64,000 nt of DNA from Pratylenchus scribneri (GCA_030063045.1 JAQSEB010000218.1:1-64000); one strand, 5' to 3'; numbered from the stretch's first letter, positions 1 through 8,641 are shown. Numbers and translations are program-made. Notes: generated by a model not told the origin, from the sequence alone.

Positions 1-1
1 T

Positions 2-97
2 GTCAGTTGGAACATCGGGCAATCCAATATTGTCGGTTTGGGCTACGGCAAATCCGCTGCCAACAAATTTTTGTGGAAGAAGGCCTATTGGAAATAA
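2..97 (+). CDS. Unrecognised protein, C-terminal end only
   Basis: An open frame enters from the left edge and ends at a TAA at 95-97, giving 31 residues that begin VSWNIGQSN and end KKAYWK. It contains a glycine-rich GLGYGKSAANKF stretch. This faintly recalls the end of a double-stranded-RNA-binding domain (GxGxS followed by basic and alanine residues), but the match is too short to name. An AATAAA-like signal lies just after the stop, as expected for a terminal exon. The other two forward frames carry stops or less protein-like sequence. The gene lies mostly outside the window, so its function cannot be judged. Confidence 0.35.
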   Translation, partial: VSWNIGQSNIVGLGYGKSAANKFLWKKAYWK

Positions 98-133
98 TCA
101 GAATTTAAATAAACCTTCTTTTGTGCCAATTTT

Positions 134-329
134 TTAATATCCGCCCGATTCTTTCATGACCACATCGAGCAGATTGCGGGGATCGACTTTGCCACGATCA
201 ATCATCTACTTTATTTATGAGAAGAAATTTGACAATTTTGTCGTAGAGTTCTTTATTTGAAATATAATTGTGACGATTTTTCGCCTTCATTTGGGAATAA
301 AGTTCCTTAAATTTATCATTTTGCGACAT
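134..329 (-). pseudogene. Small unrecognised CDS broken by a frameshift
   Basis: Starting from an ATG at 329 the minus strand reads MSQNDKFKELYSQMKAKN and so on for 43 residues, then meets TGA. About 5 bases before that stop, a second frame continues smoothly as MIDRGKVDPRNLLDVV and ends MKESGGY at the TAA at 134. Both halves are rich in charged residues and look like one protein of about 64 residues disrupted by a single-base indel near 202-208. No usable intron separates them. It may be a decayed gene, or an assembly error in a live gene. I do not recognise the family. It lies convergent with the terminal exon ending at 97. Confidence 0.4.
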
Positions 330-507
330 TTTTAATGTTATATTTCCTAAAAAAATAAAATTTTGTTGAAATAAATAAATTAAAAATCAAAAAATCAATT
401 ATGAATGATTAATTAATAATTAATTAGCTTTTTTTGCATTCTCAGTTAATTTATTATAAGTTAGACCAAAATAATGCTAGTAGAGATAAAAGGCGTGTAG
501 ACATTTT

Positions 508-632
508 AACTTTCGCTGAAAATTCCGCGAAATTTGATTTTTAGTCAACTTTCGCTGAAAGTTCGCGAAAGTTGAAAATTTTCAACTTTCGCTAGCGATT
601 TTCAACTTTCGCGGATTTTCAACTTTCGCGCC
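508..632. repeat. Cluster of AACTTTCGC 9-mers with an inverted copy
   Basis: The 9-mer AACTTTCGC occurs at 508-516, 547-555, 584-592, 604-612 and 621-629. Its reverse complement GCGAAAGTT lies at 565-573. Intervening bases are mostly TGAAA, ATTTT or GATTTTC. The cluster is strikingly richer in CG dinucleotides than its AT-rich surroundings. It could be a degenerate minisatellite, a terminal fragment of a mobile element, or a binding-site cluster for the genes on either side. Confidence 0.6.
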
Positions 633-1010
633 GACATGTATTGTAGATCTAATGGGCCATAAAAAAAGTATAAAATTTTTCCGATATTAAATATATTAAA
701 TGATTGAAATCATTTTTTTTAAATTTATAATTATCTATAAAAGTGAAAAAATTTTATGTTTAGTTTGATGAAAAATTTTGAAAAAATTTCTAAAAATATT
801 TTAGGCTATAATTACAAATGTTTTTTTGTATGAAATTAAAATCGGTTATATAAGGGAATTATGCGCTCTGTCGAAGATTTTTTATTGACTAAAGCTAATG
901 ATGAAATTTAATTAAAAAGATAAAAAAAAAGAAATGGTCCATTTTGATGAGTCCCTTCGATTTTTTATTTGTACGCTGCGATTTCAATGCATTTTTCAAT
1001 CTTCACAATA
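633..1010. other. AT-rich intergenic stretch, nothing coding seen
   Basis: Both strands are broken by frequent stops. It lies just downstream of the FLYWCH gene ending at 1011 and presumably holds that gene's 3' untranslated region. I see no RNA gene or repeat. Confidence 0.5.
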
Positions 1011-1660
1011 TCAATTGTTTCTTTCATGATTGTGTTGAGCCATAACATCGATCAGTCCATTCTCGATTTGGGCCGAACCAGGACATTTTCCCATATTTAA
1101 GCTAAATCAAATATTAAAAAAGTGTTTTAAAATAAAGAAATTGGAGCATATGGTCCTCCAAATACGCGAAATCATACAATTCATATTCGATGAACTGGAC
1201 GAGTCGAATATGAAAAATTAAAGAATTGAATTTTTTACTCGCATGTGCATTTTGGGCCAACCTATTTAAAACAGAAAAAAAGCGAAAGTCCCCCCAACCC
1301 CCCCCCCCCCCTCCTCCAACCCTTTTTTCAAAAAGTTCAACAGTTCAGAATTTTTTTTATTCAAACTACATATATCATAAGCTAAGGTTGTTGAGTTAAA
1401 TAATAAAAAACCATTACTAACTTGATTCTTTTTGCGATTAATATAGCCTTAAACCTTTTTAATTATAGCTTTTTCAATTTTAATTAACCCCTAATCTTAC
1501 CGAATATTATAATAATATTTGCATTTGTAACTGTAGTTCTTTTTGTTTTCTGAATTCATATAATAAATGTAGCCATCATGTTCGATTGCTTGGCCACTTT
1601 CCACGCATAATTTGTTTTCGTCTGAAAGTTCATCCCAACCATTTGGCCGCACATTCTTCT
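1011..1660 (-). CDS. FLYWCH zinc-finger protein, last two exons
   Basis: Exon 1501-1660 follows a pyrimidine-rich acceptor (TTCTCCCAG) and ends at a GTAAG donor. Exon 1011-1101 follows a GATTTAG acceptor and ends in TGA. Joined in phase 2 they read through a FLYWCH domain: an aromatic start (HDGYIYYMN), the first Cys pair member in YSYKC, then KCPGSAQIENG and the final HNH. FLYWCH fingers bind DNA or protein and are known from insulator proteins and from MULE-type transposases. The 399-bp intron (1102-1500) carries a C14 tract. The 5' exons were not found. The order of motifs and the in-frame splice make the assignment good, but the total length of the protein is unknown. Confidence 0.6.
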
Positions 1661-2187
1661 CTGGGAGAAGACCACGTGATGGACGCCAAAAAATATGGAA
1701 GAAATGATTTATTAAAATTCATAATGGCAATCATTTATTTTTTCTCTACATAAAAAACCAGCAAATACCCTATAAAATTTTAATAATTTAAATGGAAACA
1801 CAAAGTGCAATAACTTTTAATGAACAATTATAAAAATATAGGAAATATAATATGTGTAGTATATTGGTTAGATTTAACACTGGTTTCGCCGATCTCTCGC
1901 GCCGATACCTTTTATAAGGAATGGGAATAGAATGAGAACTTGGTCGAGTCACAGTCAGTGAGTGATATGTGAATGTTTCCATGTTCCATCTATATTGTAT
2001 TGTGAATATTATCACCGAATAAGCATCTTTTCGTCCCAAGAACATACAAATCCGAGTCATTACAATGTGTTTTTTAATTTCGATTTTAGATATTATATTG
2101 ATGGTTTCTATTTAAGTTGATTACCAATGGTACATTATTCAAGCACTGTCATTATAAAGTACCGTTTTAGGTAGTACCTTTCGTGAT
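1661..2187. other. Non-coding stretch upstream of the FLYWCH exons
   Basis: It contains an open minus-strand frame (2060-1788, 90 codons), but that has no recognisable domain and a composition unlike the neighbouring genes. A missing 5' exon of the FLYWCH gene may lie here. I cannot place it. Confidence 0.4.
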
Positions 2188-2572
2188 CCAGACTATTCGG
2201 CCAAAGGACGGCCATTGGCCAATAGAGAAAAGATGTTTCGGCCAAATTTCTAATTTTAAATCATAATTAATTGGTTCCTTATCAATATTAATCAATTATT
2301 TTTCATTATTTGTTATTTCCTTCATTTTATAAGATTTTATGGATTTCTCGATGATTATCTGTGGTTCCTTGTTCACATTATTTCTATTCTTATTTTTGTA
2401 TTTCTTTTTCCGTATTTAGTTTTTCCTTCTCCTTATTTTGTTTTTAATTTTTCCATTTTCTTTAGGCATAATTTTTAATAATTCGATAAAATTAAGCCCG
2501 ATTTTTATGCAGAATTGGAATTCAAATTATTTTGGCCGAACTGTCCTTTGGCCGAACTATCACTAAGTCTGG
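2188..2572. mobile_element. MITE-like element with CGGCCAAA-type terminal inverted repeats
   Basis: The left end (2188-2220) reads CCAGACTATTCGGCCAAAGG and so on. The right end (2532-2572) is its imperfect reverse complement, ending ACTAAGTCTGG. The motif CGGCCAAA or its complement is repeated two or more times at each end, including near 2239. The interior is T-rich and non-coding, with no transposase. A length of about 385 bp, terminal inverted repeats and absence of coding capacity fit a non-autonomous DNA transposon. A target-site duplication was not identified, so the superfamily is unassigned. Confidence 0.6.
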
Positions 2573-2577
2573 TAATC

Positions 2578-3162
2578 TTTACGAATTGTGGTCCCAAAAT
2601 TTTTTTTGATTTTTTAAAATATTTTAAAAATTGATTTTTGTGGGTTTTTGGGGGCGTAGAACACGAAGTCGACATCCATTTGCCATATTATACAATCTTG
2701 GTATGATAATGCCGCCTTTTCTCAATAAAATGAAAAAGGGGGGGGGGGGGGCAAGGGTATTTTTGGAGAAAAATTTTTTTATAGCTATATTATAGCTCAA
2801 TGGACGCAGCTGGACGATCTGAATCCAATGGTATCATTTTTATTCAATATATTGCGATATAGGTAATTTATGACGAAAAAAAAGAGTTCATCTTGATAAG
2901 GTATTTGGTCCTCTAACTTGATTATATTGAACCTTCCTTTTCAGCTTGTCGAACTACATTGATTGAGCTATAATATGCCGAAATAAAAATTTTCCTCAAA
3001 AATTCCGTGTTCCCCACTTTGCTTTTTCTTAGTCAAAGTCGGCATTATCATACCAAGATTGTATGATATGGCAAATTGGATGTCAAATTCGTGTTCTACG
3101 CCCCCAAAAACCCACAAAAATCAATTTTCAAAAATTCGAAAAAAATTTTCAGGAATCGTATG
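2578..3162. mobile_element. Foldback-type inverted-repeat element
   Basis: The left arm, about 2578-2808, and the right arm, about 2955-3162, are imperfect reverse complements over roughly 200 bp. The clearest blocks are 2635-2712 against 3041-3122 (sharing the ATACAATCTTGGTATGATAA segment and the GGGGGCGTAGAACACGA segment), and the AGCTCAATG blocks at the inner ends. The arms flank a spacer of about 145 bp without a gene. The left arm holds a G14 run at 2738-2751 that the right arm has only as a short CCCC. The right edge ends about 15 bp from the stop codon of the SIR/FLYWCH gene, so the element supplies its 3' flank. Confidence 0.75.
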
Positions 3163-3176
3163 AATTGCCCTAACCC

Positions 3177-3376
3177 TTACCTTTCATGATTATGCTCGTC
3201 TGTGTAAATTATTTTATTGTTGCTGTTCACGCCGACTTTAGCCTCGCATGGCGGATCATATTTTCTCTCCACACATGCCCATTCATTCTTGGCTTTCCTT
3301 TCATAAACGAACCCATCATTTAGCATATAATAACCGCCGTATTCATGTCTCGCATATTCCACCAATTCTCCATCAA
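3177..3376 (-). CDS. FLYWCH module 3 of the SIR-repeat gene (last exon)
   Basis: The exon follows the acceptor TTTGGATAG in phase 1. It encodes about 65 residues that form a complete FLYWCH finger: HEYGGYYMLNDGFVYERK, then WACVERK, CEAKV and the closing EHNHER. The Cys2-His2 set and the aromatic F-x-Y motif are all present. The frame stops immediately after HNHER at a TAA. The same bases (GTAAGG) would also make a good donor, so the protein might continue, although no downstream exon in the matching phase was found. It belongs with the exons at 3558-3776, 3983-4243 and 4311-5286. Confidence 0.65.
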
Positions 3377-3557
3377 CTATCCAAATATTTAAAATTTTTT
3401 AAAAATTAATTAAAAATTAAGATGATAGAATTTTTCTTATTATTAAATAATTGCTATAAATCATCAATTTTCTATATTATTAATAAATTTCGAGTGAATT
3501 ATTACAATACTATGAAAACAGAATAAGAAGTGTACAATTCAAAAATTTTAGAATTAC

Positions 3558-3776
3558 GTTTTGTTGATATTGTGCTTTTATGGTAGTGCTGAATGGTAAC
3601 TTCAATTTGGCCATTTTCGATAACTGCTCTTCCTCCGCATTTTTCTCTGAATTTTTCATTACAAACAAGGTAAATATTTTTTCCACTTTTTTTATTTTCT
3701 TTTCTATAGAAGAATCCATCGAAATTTAGTCGATTTCGTTCGTTCAAATATTGCAAATTCTCCTTCTTAAGAGGAT
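3558..3776 (-). CDS. FLYWCH module 2 of the SIR-repeat gene
   Basis: A 219-bp exon with acceptor TTTTATAG and donor GTAATT is phase 1 at both ends. It encodes about 72 residues containing LNFDGFFYRKENKK, LVCNEKF, KCGGRAVIENGQ and IQHYHK, which is a full FLYWCH pattern with a Cys pair and H-x-H. The unspliced frame runs to a stop near 3502, but the extra residues look like translated intron. The domain probably binds DNA or a protein partner, as in other FLYWCH proteins. Its own target is unknown. Confidence 0.6.
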
Positions 3777-3982
3777 CTATAAAATTAAGTAGAATGATTA
3801 ATTTTTTTTAAATTAATTATAAATAAAAATATTTTTGTTGGCATCGAAAGTTTCAATTTTTTTATCATTATCTATGCTTAACTCATCCTATTACTTTATT
3901 TCCTATTTTAATGAACTTTAGAAATCTATTTTGCGCACAAAAATATATCTCTATAAATACTCTAATTAAATATTAATTGAAC

Positions 3983-4243
3983 CTCTAAAATTTGAATATA
4001 TCTTCAATCCTTTCAGTTTTTCTGTTGGTCGTGGATGATTACTATGTTCTATGCTGCCAATTATCTTATTGTTATTATCCACTATCACATTTGCCATGCA
4101 TTTCTTAGCATTCCTTTCCTCACACATCCATGATCTGTTAGTAATTCTACTACCAATAGTTACAAAATTTTTTGCATTCAAATAAATATATCCATTATGA
4201 ACAAGTGAATATCCTCCATATTCATTTTTAATATATTTAGCAG
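3983..4243 (-). CDS. FLYWCH module 1 of the SIR-repeat gene
   Basis: A 261-bp exon begins after a strong polypyrimidine acceptor (TTTTTTTCAG) and can end at GTTCAATT. It is phase 1 at both ends. It encodes KYIKNEYGGYSLVHNGYIYL, then WMCEERNAKKC and the closing IEHSNH, so the FLYWCH Cys and His ligands are all there. The opening (Y-x-x-x-E-Y-G-G-Y) is close to that of module 3 at 3376, which suggests the two arose by duplication. The 5' join to the SIR exon relies on a weak donor (GTTTCTTTG at 4310), so the linkage is less sure than the domain. Confidence 0.6.
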
Positions 4244-4310
4244 CTGAAAAAAATAAAAAAATATACTTTTTAACATCCATTAATATTTCGAATAATAAAT
4301 TCAAAGAAAC

Positions 4311-5286
4311 ATATATTGATTAATATGTTGAAAAACTTTTTTGAATTCTGACTCATTGATCCATGTGTTTCTACTGCTACTGCTGGTGTTCTGATTGATT
4401 TATTTATTTGCTCGGCACCAGCTCGTATTGAACCAGCTCCCCAATTCCCTTGATTTGCACCAATTGCACGTACAGATATTATTTTGAGAGGAATTGGGTT
4501 GTCTTTCAACGGCACATTTTCTCCATCAATTGAATCCTTTTTGTCATTATTTCTAATTGATACGATTGGAATTTCCCCAGTTGGTGTGATTAAACCATGC
4601 ATTTCCCTTGCAATTTTTCCCTGATTTATTTCATTCTCCATTTTTTTCTTTTTCCTTATTGATTGAAATTGCAAATCATCTAAACGCCTAATTGTGCCAC
4701 TAATTCCTGACCCAATTGATTCATTTGATCGGCTTTCATCAATATCCATTGCTTTGTTTGATTCATTTATATTTTTTAGAGGTCTTAATGATTTAATTTG
4801 AGTTTTGTATATTGGCCTGATTGATCTTCCATGTGTTTGTATTTCCTCAGTTGGCCTGATTGATCCTTGATTGGTAGTTCTAATCGATCCAATTCCTTCT
4901 AATCCCTTGTTGTAAGAATCTCTAATAATTTTCAATTCATCAATTGGCTGTAATGAAGCACTTCCGATTGGATTGACTATATCCCTTATTTGTGACATTT
5001 CAATTGGTCTGCTGATTGAATCACTTGGTCTTATTGATTGGCTTATTTTATTTAAAATATTAATATTTTTGCTTGAGTCTCTTTGCATGGGTTCTCTAAT
5101 CGAAATATTTTGAGATGGTTTGCCAGAAATACGAATTGAATCTGATTTTGTCGATTTATCACCAATAAGACGGATTGATCCGGTTAATTCTTTAAATCGA
5201 ATTGATCCGGTTGATGCCTCTCCACTCTGGATTGCGGCAAACATTTCAGGACTAAACAATTTTAAATTTTTATAAAGATTAAACAT
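4311..5286 (-). CDS. SIR-motif repeat protein, N-terminal exon
   Basis: The frame from ATG at 5286 encodes about 325 residues of low-complexity, hydrophilic sequence with no known fold. Its signature is the tripeptide SIR, present twelve times (for example GSIRF, GSIRL, DSIRI, QSIRP, GSIRT, RSIRP, KSIRT), plus SLR, TIR and SVR variants. Spacing is irregular, about 10 to 40 residues. Short basic stretches such as SIRKKKK could act as a nuclear localisation signal. Without splicing the frame ends at 4270. A weak donor at 4310 would join it in phase to the three FLYWCH exons for a protein of about 551 residues. An acceptor-like TTGTTTAG lies shortly after the ATG, so an upstream first exon is also possible. 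No signal peptide is visible. Confidence 0.6.
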
Positions 5287-5473
5287 TTAAAACTTGGTAA
5301 AAACTTAGATTGGAAAAGTCGGTTCGTTTTCAGAAAAATAAATTTACTAAATAAAACATGAGAATTTTATTTTTTAATAATGTAAAAGAAAAAGGACTGT
5401 TTTAAAAAAAAGAAATTTTGATTTTATTAAAATCACTTTTTAAAAAATAATTTAACGAATCCCAGCAAAATTA

Positions 5474-6303
5474 TTACAATCGATGTGCCATCAATTCGGA
5501 GTGTATTCTGGCTCGACATTCCGGTATTGTGTCCTGATTGAAGGTGAAATCTGTCGAAATATCGCTGCTATTTAAAATCTCTTCTGCGTAAATCAACACA
5601 AACACTCCACAATCCCATGTGTTTTCTTGGGCTGGAATATCCGCTCGATTTATCCATTGAATCTGATTCACATTCAAATGCTCATTGAAATGGGCATATA
5701 ATGTTGCAAAAAAATGGAATAGAACTTCTTTGAATGCGACACTTTCTTTTGTAATTTTTCCCCGATTTAGTGAATCACAGAAGACAATACATTTGATGCT
5801 CATATCCATCACAGCCAATGCCCAATGATTCCCATACAAATGTGCCGGAATTAGCCAAAATCGGACTGAATGGATGCCATCTTGCTCAATTTGTTGTTGT
5901 AGCCAAATAGGCGCAATCCCCTTCCCATCCCGAAAGTCTTTGATCACTTGGCTCTTCACAAATCTCGCATCGCCCCTCTCTCGGGTTATCAAATCCAAAT
6001 ATGCGTCGATCACAAAATTACTTAACCATTCATTCGGTGTGGCCAATTCAGCCATGTCAGTGAGTGTCAATGCCGTAAAAAATACTTCATCACCGACCAT
6101 TAATCCTTGATTATCCCGTGTATGGGGCTGTACATGGCTAGGCATTGCCGAAATTTCTTGCACTGATTCATCATCATTGGTCTCTTCCCTGTTTAATTGT
6201 ATCGATTTTTTGGAAAGAATCACTTGCCTAATTGATGATCTGCTGGGAGGTTTGGCCTTTTTCCGATTGCTTTCGTTAACTTTACGGGAAGATTTTGATG
6301 AAA
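5474..6303 (-). CDS. Ulp1/SENP-type cysteine protease (C48) domain exon
   Basis: Ulp1 proteases process SUMO and cleave it from target proteins. The exon encodes about 276 residues. A basic linker (NRKKAKPPSRSSIRQ) could serve as a nuclear localisation signal. After a short acidic segment the C48 domain follows: LTLTDMAELATPNEWLSNF, then YGNHWALAVMD with the catalytic His, FCDSLN with the Asp, IPAQEN with the oxyanion-hole Gln, and WDCGVF with the nucleophilic Cys. All four are intact and correctly spaced, so activity is plausible. The unspliced frame begins with TTG at 6316, not ATG. An acceptor (TTATTTAAAG) at 6304 fits a phase-1 join to the FLYWCH exon ending at 6600 through a 296-bp intron with a strong GTGAG donor. 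The stop after MAHRL is where C48 domains usually end. Confidence 0.85.
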
Positions 6304-6599
6304 CTTTAAATAACAAAATAAATAATTTTTTTTATTGATATTTTTAAATATTTTTAAAAAAATTACATAAAACTTCGTAACTTTTCGATCGCAAATTAAT
6401 TTTAAATTAAAACCAGGAATTTTATAATTGGTTATTTTAAATAAAATCCTTTGACTCTAACCTCTAAATTTTTAACATGTTCCTGTGAATAAAAATTTCT
6501 GTTTTTGGATGTGAAAAAATTTTATAAACATTTTGATTCAAACCAGCTAATCATTTTTATTATGATTTTAGATTTTTTTGATGGTAATATATTTCTCAC

Positions 6600-6818
6600 C
6601 GGCCTGGCAATCTAGGGCATGTTCATGGTTCAGAGTTATTAAGCCATTTTTATTAACCAAACGAGTCGTCGAAATAGTTCCATCCTTATCTGGAGCTCTG
6701 CAACGTTTCGCACATTTATAATAGGCAACCCATCCTCCAGCTTCCAAAGGCCTCGTCTTTTCATAATAGAATCGATAACCATTGTGATGAATTCCTATCT
6801 TTTCGGGTGGCTGAGATG
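6600..6818 (-). CDS. FLYWCH module upstream of the Ulp1 exon
   Basis: The exon begins after TTTTGAAAAG in phase 1 and encodes about 73 residues: GIHHNGYRFYYEKTRP, then GGWVAYYKCAKRC and LITLNHEHALDC. This is a FLYWCH finger with both Cys and H-x-H. It can end at GTGAGAAAT (6599), also phase 1, and join the protease exon. Otherwise it reads ten more residues (GEKYITIKKI) to a TAA at 6568 and makes a protein without protease. Its symmetrical phase-1 borders match those of the FLYWCH exons at 3558-3776 and 3983-4243. Confidence 0.65.
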
Positions 6819-7027
6819 CTTTTCAAAATGAGGGAAATATTTATAAATAAAATTTAAAAATATATAAAAATTTGAGAATGGAATTCCGTTTAGCCAAAAA
6901 TTTTGCTTATTCAAAGATCCAAAAAATATGTTTTTAGCTAAAATTATTCTAATATATAATTTCGATTTTTTCAATAAAATGAACCAATTTGACCCAAAAG
7001 AATTATATTCTATAAAATATTATTTAC

Positions 7028-7184
7028 CTAGACGACTACTTGCCGTGTCCAATTCCATATCAGCAGGACCAAAACGAGATTGCTGTTCAAACGACTGACT
7101 GGCAAAATTATAATTTTTTCCTTCTACTTGTTGCCATTTCCTAATGCTTTTTTCCGATTGGAAGCTTTTCAGATCCGAGTCTAT
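7028..7184 (-). CDS. Linker exon of the secreted FLYWCH/Ulp1 gene
   Basis: This 157-bp stretch has acceptor AAAATTAG, donor GTAAATA, and 52 open codons reading IDSDLKSFQSEKSIRKWQQ, then FEQQSRFGPADMELDT and ASSRL. The join to exon 7227-7610 is phase 0 across a 42-bp intron. The join to 6818 is phase 1 and gives ASSRL-A-SQPPEK. It continues the W-x-x-Q pattern of the preceding exon (RKWQQ) and contains one SIR motif. No known domain is present. It probably acts as a spacer between the secreted N-terminus and the FLYWCH finger. Confidence 0.55.
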
Positions 7185-7226
7185 CTAATTTTATATGTAT
7201 TTTTTAAATTTTCAACTAAAAAATAC

Positions 7227-7610
7227 CGGCTGATTTTCGGCAAGAAGTTGGTTCCGCCTCTCCTCTGATAATTGCTGAAACCAGCGGTTGAGTTCCGCTT
7301 GAGTGCTGGCACTTTGCATTGGGAAATTTACAGTGCCAGATGATGGCTCGTTTTCGGTACGAATTGATTTCCCTTTTGCCTTCTCCATTTCGCCCAACCA
7401 TTGTTTGAACAATGCCACCGAATTGGCACTCGCCGGCGCATTTACCGATGAGCCACTGGTTTGTGGGTTTTGATTCCGTCTGGACATTGACATTTGCTGC
7501 ATCCATTTTTTGAATTCTTCATCAGTGGAATCCGAAGTATTAGCTGACTTTGTACAACAATAAATACATATTAAAGTTATACAAATATAGCCAATTTTAT
7601 TTAATGCCAT
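7227..7610 (-). CDS. Secreted protein N-terminal exon with signal peptide
   Basis: The ATG at 7610 begins MALNKIGYICITLICIYCC, a short basic start and a hydrophobic core typical of a signal peptide, probably cleaved near KSA. The mature part has three diverged copies of a helical W unit: EEFKKWMQQMSMSRRN, VALFKQWLGEMEKAKG and AELNRWFQQLSEERRN. It also contains one KSIR motif and Ser/Asn-rich linkers, and no known fold. The exon is exactly 128 codons to the donor CCG/GTATTT. Read through, the frame stops after four more residues. Joined to the next three exons it predicts a protein of about 529 residues with signal peptide, W-repeats, FLYWCH and Ulp1 domains. The gene is flanked upstream by about 900 bp without genes. 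Confidence 0.65.
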
Positions 7611-8545
7611 ATCCTTTAAAATTGACGAATTAAAAAATTTCGTTCTTTTATCTTTAAATTTCAGAATATTTTGAAAAATATTATAATAAAAAGATTATTT
7701 TGATTTTAGATAAATAATGCTTTTATGATGAATGCTCAAAATTATTATTTTGATACACTATTTATTTTGAATTAATGAATTTATCATGGATTTGGCTATT
7801 TTTGATACATATGGAAAAATATAAACCAATAATTCTTTAAAATGATTTTTTAAATTTTGGTGGAACCTTTTTATTTGTTGTTTTATAACCATTCATTTTT
7901 TTTATATTAAATCCATTTTTACTTTATTTTTATAGCATTATAGTTTATTTTGAGAAGAGATTTTATTCGCGAAAAATGTTATAAATCTTTTAATTAATTT
8001 GTTTTTTATAGTTTGTTAGGCTAAAAAAATATTTTTTTTAAAAAAAATAATAATTTTTTTTTTACAATTTTATTTTAACCCCATTTTGCTTCAAATTACA
8101 ATTATTTTATGAATAGTAATTTGATACACAAATAATTTTAAAATGAGGTAAAATTATTTATTTCTGCAATTCTTTAAAAATATTATTTTGCATTAGGTAA
8201 TGGTTTTATAGGTTAATTTTTAATTAGCAATTTAAATTTGTTGAATATATTCCCCTTCGTAATTTGGCAAAAAAAAAATCGATTTTGCGGCGAAAAACCA
8301 CACTCTTTATTTGAAATGTAAATATTAATTTCGGCATTGTTTAAATTTGGTGCTTCAAATGTAAAATGATCATAATACAATAAAAAATGATATCAAAAAA
8401 AATTTTATGGTTTCTTACATATAATATTTAAATATTTATATAGATTAATGATTGAAATGAATTAAAATTATAAAAAATGAATTTTCGTAATATTTTTTTT
8501 TGTAAATTAAATTGAATGCCTTATAAATATATTTGAAATGCACAG
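7611..8545. other. AT-rich intergenic region, promoter side of the secreted gene
   Basis: Nothing coding is visible on either strand. It is very rich in T and A runs. It separates the start of the minus-strand secreted FLYWCH/Ulp1 gene from the plus-strand exon at 8546, so it should hold the promoter of the former and intron or upstream exons of the latter. No specific element can be named. Confidence 0.5.
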
Positions 8546-8641
8546 GGATCCATCAGTAAATTTGTGGAATATGAACGGGCACAAAATCCTGCTGGAGCCG
8601 AAGAAGAAGAAGAACAAAAAATGGAAAGTGAATTAATTTGA
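8546..8641 (+). CDS. Acidic C-terminal exon of an unrecognised protein
   Basis: After an acceptor (AAATGCACAG) an open frame of 31 codons reads SISKFVEYERAQNPAG, a run of five Glu, then KMESELI and TGA. The composition and clean acceptor suggest a true terminal exon, but no upstream exon could be found in the preceding 900 bp. It ends 53 bp from the stop of the minus-strand SPRY gene, a tail-to-tail arrangement. It may be a stranded gene fragment. I do not recognise the family. Confidence 0.4.
   Translation, partial: GSISKFVEYERAQNPAGAEEEEEQKMESELI

Noticed and set aside
1290..1325. C14 tract as a G-quadruplex regulatory site
   Set aside because: Lies in an intron and looks like a simple homopolymer. 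No further support.
1788..2060. Minus-strand ORF of 90 codons
   Set aside because: No domain, no splice context and a composition typical of chance in AT-rich DNA. A hidden exon cannot be excluded.
3165..3185. CCCTAACCCTTAC as a telomere-like sequence
   Set aside because: Only one and a half imperfect units, in the coding/foldback border.
3510..3719. Second minus-strand frame of 69 codons
   Set aside because: Shadow of FLYWCH module 2 in another frame.
5874..6110. Plus-strand ORF of 78 codons
   Set aside because: Antisense to the Ulp1 domain, whose catalytic motifs prove the minus strand is coding.
7080..7268. Plus-strand ORF of 62 codons
   Set aside because: Antisense to the secreted gene's exons and rich in Phe/Leu from AT composition.
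7216..7506. Second minus-strand frame
   Set aside because: Shadow of the signal-peptide exon in another frame. It lacks the W-unit repeats.
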